Shown in pieces: positions 5,738 through 8,746 of a DNA stretch of 8,746 nucleotides. Position 1 is the stretch's first letter. Each line of letters begins with the position of its first letter. Origin of the DNA: Cyclobacteriaceae bacterium. GTDB lineage: Bacteria > Bacteroidota > Bacteroidia > Cytophagales > Cyclobacteriaceae. Below the pieces are notes generated by a model. It was not told where the DNA came from, ran no database searches, and worked only from the letters and a program-made list of their open reading frames with translations. The stretch covers positions 1 to 8,746 of the forward strand of contig JAUUZS010000145.1 of assembly GCA_030589835.1 (NCBI GenBank), written 5' to 3'. The position numbers and the translations under genes were made by a program.

Positions 5738-7194
5738 TAAATATGCTTTATGTTTAAATCCCTTGCGACCAGCGTCTTCTGACATTTTTCTTTCAAGTTT
5801 TCTATTGAACTCACCTCGATAAACGAAGGGCCATGTGATGCGCCGAAGTTCCCGGCGAGAACCACTACACGGTCTTGTTTTTTAAGCTTGTATTCCTTTT
5901 GAAGGGAATTCAAAGCATCACAAAGAAACGCTTCAGTGGTATCCTCCATTTTAGAAAAATTAGCGTAAACCCCATACGATAATGCCAACTCCCGCATAAC
6001 CCGCTTGTCATAGCACTGGGCAAAAATAATATTATTTCCACGGTAGGCGGCAAGGGCCCTGACGGTTCTTCCCTTATTGGTGTCTGCAATAATGGCCTTA
6101 GTATTCAATTCAATAGATGCCTTTACTGAAGATATGGCCAGGAATGCCGATATTTCATTGTTCACAATCAGAAGAGGGGTTTCCTTAATAGGAGGGGTAG
6201 CCGATTCTATTTCTACAGCAATATTTGCCATGGTTTTTACCGCTTCTTCGGCATAATTACCATAGGCTGTTTCACCACTCAACATAATGGCATCGGTGCC
6301 ATCATATACTGCATTGGCCACGTCACTGATTTCTGCTCTTGTGGGGCGCGGATTTTGGATCATGGAATGAAGCATTTGTGTAGCAGTGATCACCGGTTTT
6401 CTCCGTGCGATACATTTATTGATGATCATTTTTTGAACGATAGGGATGCGCTCCTGAGGAATTTCAACGGCCAAATCACCCCGGGCAATCATAACCCCAT
6501 AAACGTAGTCAAGGATTTCATCAATATTATCTACCCCATCCTGGTTCTCTATTTTGGCAATAATTTTGATGTTGCTGTCCCGGGCGTCAAGGATTTTTTG
6601 TACTGCAAGGACATCCTCTTTATTTCTTACAAAGGAATGGGCGATAAAGTCGAGATTGTTATCGATAGCAAAATGGATGTAATTTATATCCTTTTCGCTG
6701 AGTGTGGGAAGCTTTACGTGAACAGATGGGATGTTTACACTTTTCTTTCCACAAATCTCTCCATTATTCGCTACTTCACAAATAAGCGCCGATTGGTCTT
6801 TCTCCACCACAATAAGCTCTATTTCCCCATCGTCGATCAAAATTCTACTGCTAACGGGAACATCCTTTACAAAACCACTGTAATTGACATAAATGCACTC
6901 TTTTGTGGTAATCTTGTCAGGATCACCCATGATCTTTACTTTATCCCCAAAGGAAACAGGAATAGTTTCTTTTGCCTTGGTGGTCCTTATTTCCGGCCCT
7001 TTGGTATCGAGCAGTAAAGCAATTTTTTCGGAAACGGACCGCACATTGTTTACTACTTTAAGGGTGTCCTCATGTGTTTGGTGTGCAGTATTTAATCTTA
7101 CGACATTCATACCCAAATCTCTGAGCGATTTAATAAAGGCGATATCGCACTTCAGGTCAGAAATGGTGGCAACTATTTTTGTCTTTTTTAGCAT
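5737..7194 (-). CDS. pyk: Pyruvate kinase
   Basis: The 485-residue cytoplasmic enzyme converts phosphoenolpyruvate and ADP to pyruvate and ATP, the last step of glycolysis. K-T-K-I-V-A-T-I at 4-11 opens the barrel. R33 and N35 (V-R-L-N-T-A-H) hold the nucleotide and phosphate positions; T-A-H replaces the common F-S-H, which I know as normal in Bacteroidota enzymes. D-T-K-G-P-E-I-R-T follows. K214 and E216 in A-K-I-E-N-Q-D-G and D240 in A-R-G-D-L-A keep the catalytic Lys and metal-ligand spacing of rabbit PK (270, 272, 296). T-A-T-Q-M-L and N-P-x-P-T-R-A-E-I-S-D-V-A-N-A-V-x-D-G-T-D are intact. The B domain (about 70-165) and the C-terminal allosteric domain are present, so length is normal for the short bacterial form. 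The stop is TAG, whose last base belongs to the inserted 141-bp element. It appears monocistronic, from a promoter just upstream. Confidence 0.97.
   Translation of the reverse strand: MLKKTKIVATISDLKCDIAFIKSLRDLGMNVVRLNTAHQTHEDTLKVVNNVRSVSEKIALLLDTKGPEIRTTKAKETIPVSFGDKVKIMGDPDKITTKECIYVNYSGFVKDVPVSSRILIDDGEIELIVVEKDQSALICEVANNGEICGKKSVNIPSVHVKLPTLSEKDINYIHFAIDNNLDFIAHSFVRNKEDVLAVQKILDARDSNIKIIAKIENQDGVDNIDEILDYVYGVMIARGDLAVEIPQERIPIVQKMIINKCIARRKPVITATQMLHSMIQNPRPTRAEISDVANAVYDGTDAIMLSGETAYGNYAEEAVKTMANIAVEIESATPPIKETPLLIVNNEISAFLAISSVKASIELNTKAIIADTNKGRTVRALAAYRGNNIIFAQCYDKRVMRELALSYGVYANFSKMEDTTEAFLCDALNSLQKEYKLKKQDRVVVLAGNFGASHGPSFIEVSSIENLKEKCQKTLVARDLNIKHI
5738..5743. repeat. Target-site duplication TAAATA, right copy, inside the pyk 3' end
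   Basis: This copy abuts the right inverted repeat. On the minus strand it reads TATTTA: the last two bases of the His codon's successor Ile (ATT) and the TA of the pyk stop fall in it, so the target lay across the end of pyk. Confidence 0.6.
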
Positions 7195-7214
7195 ATACTT
7201 TCATAATTATTGGG

Positions 7215-7222
7215 CAAAACTA
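7215..7222 (-). promoter_or_regulatory. Candidate -7 box of the pyk promoter
   Basis: On the minus strand this reads TAGTTTTG, a full match to the Bacteroidota -7 consensus TAnnTTTG, about 20 nt before the pyk ATG. No TTTG occurs at the expected 19-bp distance, so the -33 element is weak or replaced by an activator site. The 12-bp palindrome at 7240-7251 lies about where it would be. Confidence 0.4.
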
Positions 7223-7239
7223 ACAAGAATATAAGGATT

Positions 7240-7251
7240 TATCTGCAGATA
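7240..7251. promoter_or_regulatory. 12-bp palindrome TATCTGCAGATA upstream of pyk, possible operator
   Basis: This perfect palindrome lies where the -33 region of the pyk promoter would be. GCAGATATG, which overlaps its right half (7245-7253), recurs at 7297-7305. That is compatible with a dimeric regulator binding two sites, but no regulator is identified. Confidence 0.25.
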
Positions 7252-7286
7252 TGTATTATCTGTTTGGGTTTTAAATAAAACGGTCT

Positions 7287-7445
7287 TTAATCTTGAGCAG
7301 ATATGAAGTCGAATAATTCCCAGACATCTTTTTTTGCATCCTGAACCTGTGCCGGGTACCAGGATTTATAACTATGCATATCATAAGTAATTGACTTCTG
7401 AAAAAAATAGGTTTGAAAGGTATAATACGGTAAAAAAAAATTGGA
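7287..7445 (-). pseudogene. Probable 3' fragment of an unrecognised gene upstream of pyk
   Basis: The minus frame is open for 52 codons from 7445 to TAA 7287-7289, after an in-frame stop at 7446-7448. Its composition looks protein-like: it is rich in aromatic residues (L-P-Y-Y-T-F-Q-T-Y-F-F and S-W-Y-P-A-Q) and ends in an amphipathic helix-like stretch, D-A-K-K-D-V-W-E-L-F-D-F-I. The only ATG is at 7379, which would give 30 residues. The upstream half runs through T9 and T7 homopolymers, and no other frame beyond 7445 continues the coding signal. I read it as the tail of a decayed gene, or a very small gene starting at 7379. I do not recognise the family. Confidence 0.28.
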
Positions 7446-7816
7446 TTAGGGAGTGAATTTAGCTACCTTATTTGATGATAATTTCAGCGAGGTGCAATAT
7501 AATGGAGCAATGATTTCAGGGTTTTAATTCATCAGGCAGCAGGTGGGTTTATTGAAGGGTATTGAGGGCTTAAATCTGTAATATCATTGTGTTATACGGT
7601 TTCACCATCCTACTATTATCCTGTCTGTAGAGCGATGTCAAAGAGTTAATCATACAGATCTGAAAGGTTGCCAATTAACTAGAACGAGCATCGATTCGAT
7701 GCAAGCTTTTATCGAGAAAAAAATGGGAGGTCACAGCTTGGCGACATTGGTCCGTCGCCAGGCAAGCATTAATAATTATCGCAGGATTGTCCTGTTTCAT
7801 CAAACCCAAAAATACC
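7446..7816. other. Intergenic region upstream of the small exported-protein gene
   Basis: No gene is visible: all frames hold frequent stops or unlikely composition up to the ATG at 7817. It contains a 15-nt near-perfect palindrome at 7688-7702 and a 7-bp hairpin at 7739-7760. No clear TTTG-N19-TAnnTTTG promoter was found for the downstream gene. Confidence 0.5.
7739..7760 (+). promoter_or_regulatory. Hairpin in the probable 5' leader of the small exported-protein gene
   Basis: TGGCGAC (7739-7745) and GTCGCCA (7754-7760) form a perfect 7-bp stem with an 8-nt loop, 56 nt before the ATG. About 40 nt upstream, GCATCGA-T-TCGATGC (7688-7702) is a second perfect inverted repeat. They may be leader structures or a terminator for upstream transcription; no T-tract follows either. 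Confidence 0.3.
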
Positions 7817-8365
7817 ATGCAAAAACTACTCAAAAACGCGGCCCTTTTCACCTTGGTTTGCTCACTTCTTATCTTAGGCAGATGCTCATTCCTGGACTGG
7901 AATATCAACGGGGAACTATCTACGACTATGGAAGTCCGAGAAGCCCGGGAAGATGTAAACATTCACTATAGTTCCACCTCAATGCTTTCTGCAGATTCAG
8001 ATGATGACATCAAAGACAACCTGAATAAAATAAAGGATTGGAATGTGAACGAATTGTCTTATGCGGTAAGAAATTTTGAAGGGGATCCTTCGATCACCTT
8101 TTCCGGTGAAATTGGCTTTAGTAAAATTGATGCTTCATCGGCATCGATCACTGCCTCAGTTTCTGATCTGATTTTGAGCGAAATATCTGATAATGGGAAA
8201 AAATATGTAATTAACCTTTCTGAATCTCAATTCAATACCATGTCGATGTGGCTTGATGAAGATCACGGTATTTCGATATATATTGAAGGGGTATTTAGTG
8301 AAGGGCCTGCGGCATTTGATTTGAAAGTGAATATCGATATAAGTGTAAATGTTCAGGGTTTTTAA
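7817..8365 (+). CDS. Small exported protein or lipoprotein of unknown function
   Basis: The 182-residue protein starts at ATG 7817, chosen because it puts a typical signal peptide at the N-terminus; an upstream in-frame ATG at 7787 would add ten residues of poor signal character. M-Q-K-L-L-K-N is the charged start, and residues 8-20 are hydrophobic. L-I-L-G-R-C-S at 18-24 resembles a lipobox with Cys23, but Arg at -1 is atypical for signal peptidase II, so it may instead be a plain secreted protein. The mature part is acidic (a D-S-D-D-D run near residue 60), has no other Cys and ends in alternating hydrophobic strands such as F-D-L-K-V-N-I-D-I-S-V-N-V-Q-G-F, suggesting a beta-sandwich. I do not recognise the family. 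It is likely periplasmic or membrane-anchored. It stands alone, followed by palindromic repeats and no clear terminator. Confidence 0.72.
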   Translation: MQKLLKNAALFTLVCSLLILGRCSFLDWNINGELSTTMEVREAREDVNIHYSSTSMLSADSDDDIKDNLNKIKDWNVNELSYAVRNFEGDPSITFSGEIGFSKIDASSASITASVSDLILSEISDNGKKYVINLSESQFNTMSMWLDEDHGISIYIEGVFSEGPAAFDLKVNIDISVNVQGF

Positions 8366-8530
8366 GGACTTTTGACGGTTTTTGTTTGCTGTTCTATCGC
8401 AGGCTCAATTGCACAGTCCGGAATTTTATGCCAATAAAGCCTATAGCAGAAATTGTCTTGTTATATTCTTTTGTACTGCCGGGTATTGTGGTGTCCCAAT
8501 GGTACGATACACTGTTTTGAAGCATAACAA

Positions 8531-8605
8531 AGGAGGAATACCTGCCTTGCAACGAGGCAGGCAATCTCATATTCAGGAGATCACTTCGTCGTACCTCCTG
8601 CCAAA
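8531..8605. repeat. Palindromic intergenic repeat, GGCAATCTC..GAGATCACTTCGTCG type
   Basis: AGGAGG (8531-8536) pairs with CCTCCT (8594-8599). CCTGCCT (8541-8547) pairs with AGGCAGG (8555-8561) around TGCAACG. ATCTC and GAGAT face each other across ATATTCAG. The wording (GCAATCTC, then GAGATC-CTTCGTCGTACCTCCT) recalls a well-known dispersed palindromic repeat family in Bacteroidota and other phyla. It is non-coding; the short open frames on both strands here arise from the repeat. Confidence 0.65.
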
Positions 8606-8629
8606 GACGTAAGTGCAAAAAAAACTCGT

Positions 8630-8706
8630 CGTCACTCTGAGCGAAGCGAAGAGTCTTAATGACATTTCAAAAAGATTCATCGGTCGATACCTCCCTCTGA
8701 ATGACG
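8630..8706. repeat. Second palindromic intergenic repeat, CGTCACTCTGAGCGAAG type
   Basis: CGTCACTCTGAG (8630-8641) faces CTCTGAATGACG (8695-8706) as an imperfect inverted repeat with two mismatches in twelve. An inner degenerate pair runs from GCGAAGAGTCTT to AAAGATTCATCGG. This resembles another common dispersed repeat. It sits about 25 bp after the previous one, so the two form a composite block at the window's end. A partial third copy of CGTCATTG follows at 8728-8735. Confidence 0.65.
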
Positions 8707-8746
8707 GAACAAATAACGTCATTGAAATTTGTGCGTTTTAAAAAAA

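Noticed and set aside
6355..7017. 220-codon plus-strand frame opposite pyk
   Set aside because: It lies wholly antisense to a well-conserved pyruvate kinase and has no family features.
7699..7971. 90-codon plus frame overlapping the start of the exported-protein gene
   Set aside because: Different frame from the gene with a clear signal peptide; no domain or composition support.
8428..8520. 30-codon frame encoding a hydrophobic peptide (M-P-I-K-P-I-A-E-I-V-L-L-Y), possible small membrane protein
   Set aside because: No ribosome-binding or promoter signal, and an equally open frame overlaps it. Composition alone is not enough.
8382..8612. 76-codon plus frame after the exported-protein gene, with an antisense counterpart
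   Set aside because: It starts at TTG and its second half is made of the palindromic repeat; the antisense frame has the same origin.

Overview
The window looks like a chromosomal stretch of a Bacteroidota bacterium, most likely a marine or free-living Cytophagales-type organism (inference). The evidence is a pyruvate kinase with the Bacteroidota-style N-terminus, a promoter upstream of the chemoreceptor that fits the Bacteroidota pattern (TTTG, 19 bp, TAnnTTTG), A/T-rich start contexts, mostly without Shine-Dalgarno sequences, and two kinds of palindromic intergenic repeat that are common in this phylum.

Layout, left to right. (1) 2-142 (+) is the end of an AraC-family regulator that stops inside its second helix-turn-helix, so it looks truncated. 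(2) 208-1224 (-) is a family 2 glycosyltransferase with a C-terminal Rossmann-like domain. (3) 1225-2018 is a long intergenic region with a triple-hairpin repeat, a second nested inverted repeat, a good Bacteroidota promoter and a short leader ORF. (4) 2019-3515 (+) is a methyl-accepting chemotaxis protein. (5) Two perfect hairpins lie between it and the convergent gene at 3789-5363 (-), a DoxX-like membrane domain joined through an internal twin-arginine-like signal to a TIM-barrel-like domain. (6) 5597-5737 is a 141-bp MITE-like element with terminal inverted repeats and a 6-bp target duplication; its end supplies the last base of the pyruvate kinase stop codon. (7) 5737-7194 (-) is pyruvate kinase. 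(8) 7195-7816 holds the pyk promoter, a probable gene fragment on the minus strand and two small hairpins. (9) 7817-8365 (+) is a small exported protein or lipoprotein of unknown function. (10) 8531-8706 holds two adjacent palindromic repeats.

The genes do not form one operon or pathway: strands alternate and each gene seems to be its own transcription unit. I see no defence system, CRISPR array, tRNA, rRNA or complete transposon. The most informative signals are the mobile or repetitive DNA, above all the MITE at the pyk stop codon, the translational-coupling layout in front of the chemoreceptor, and the domain fusion at 3789-5363.
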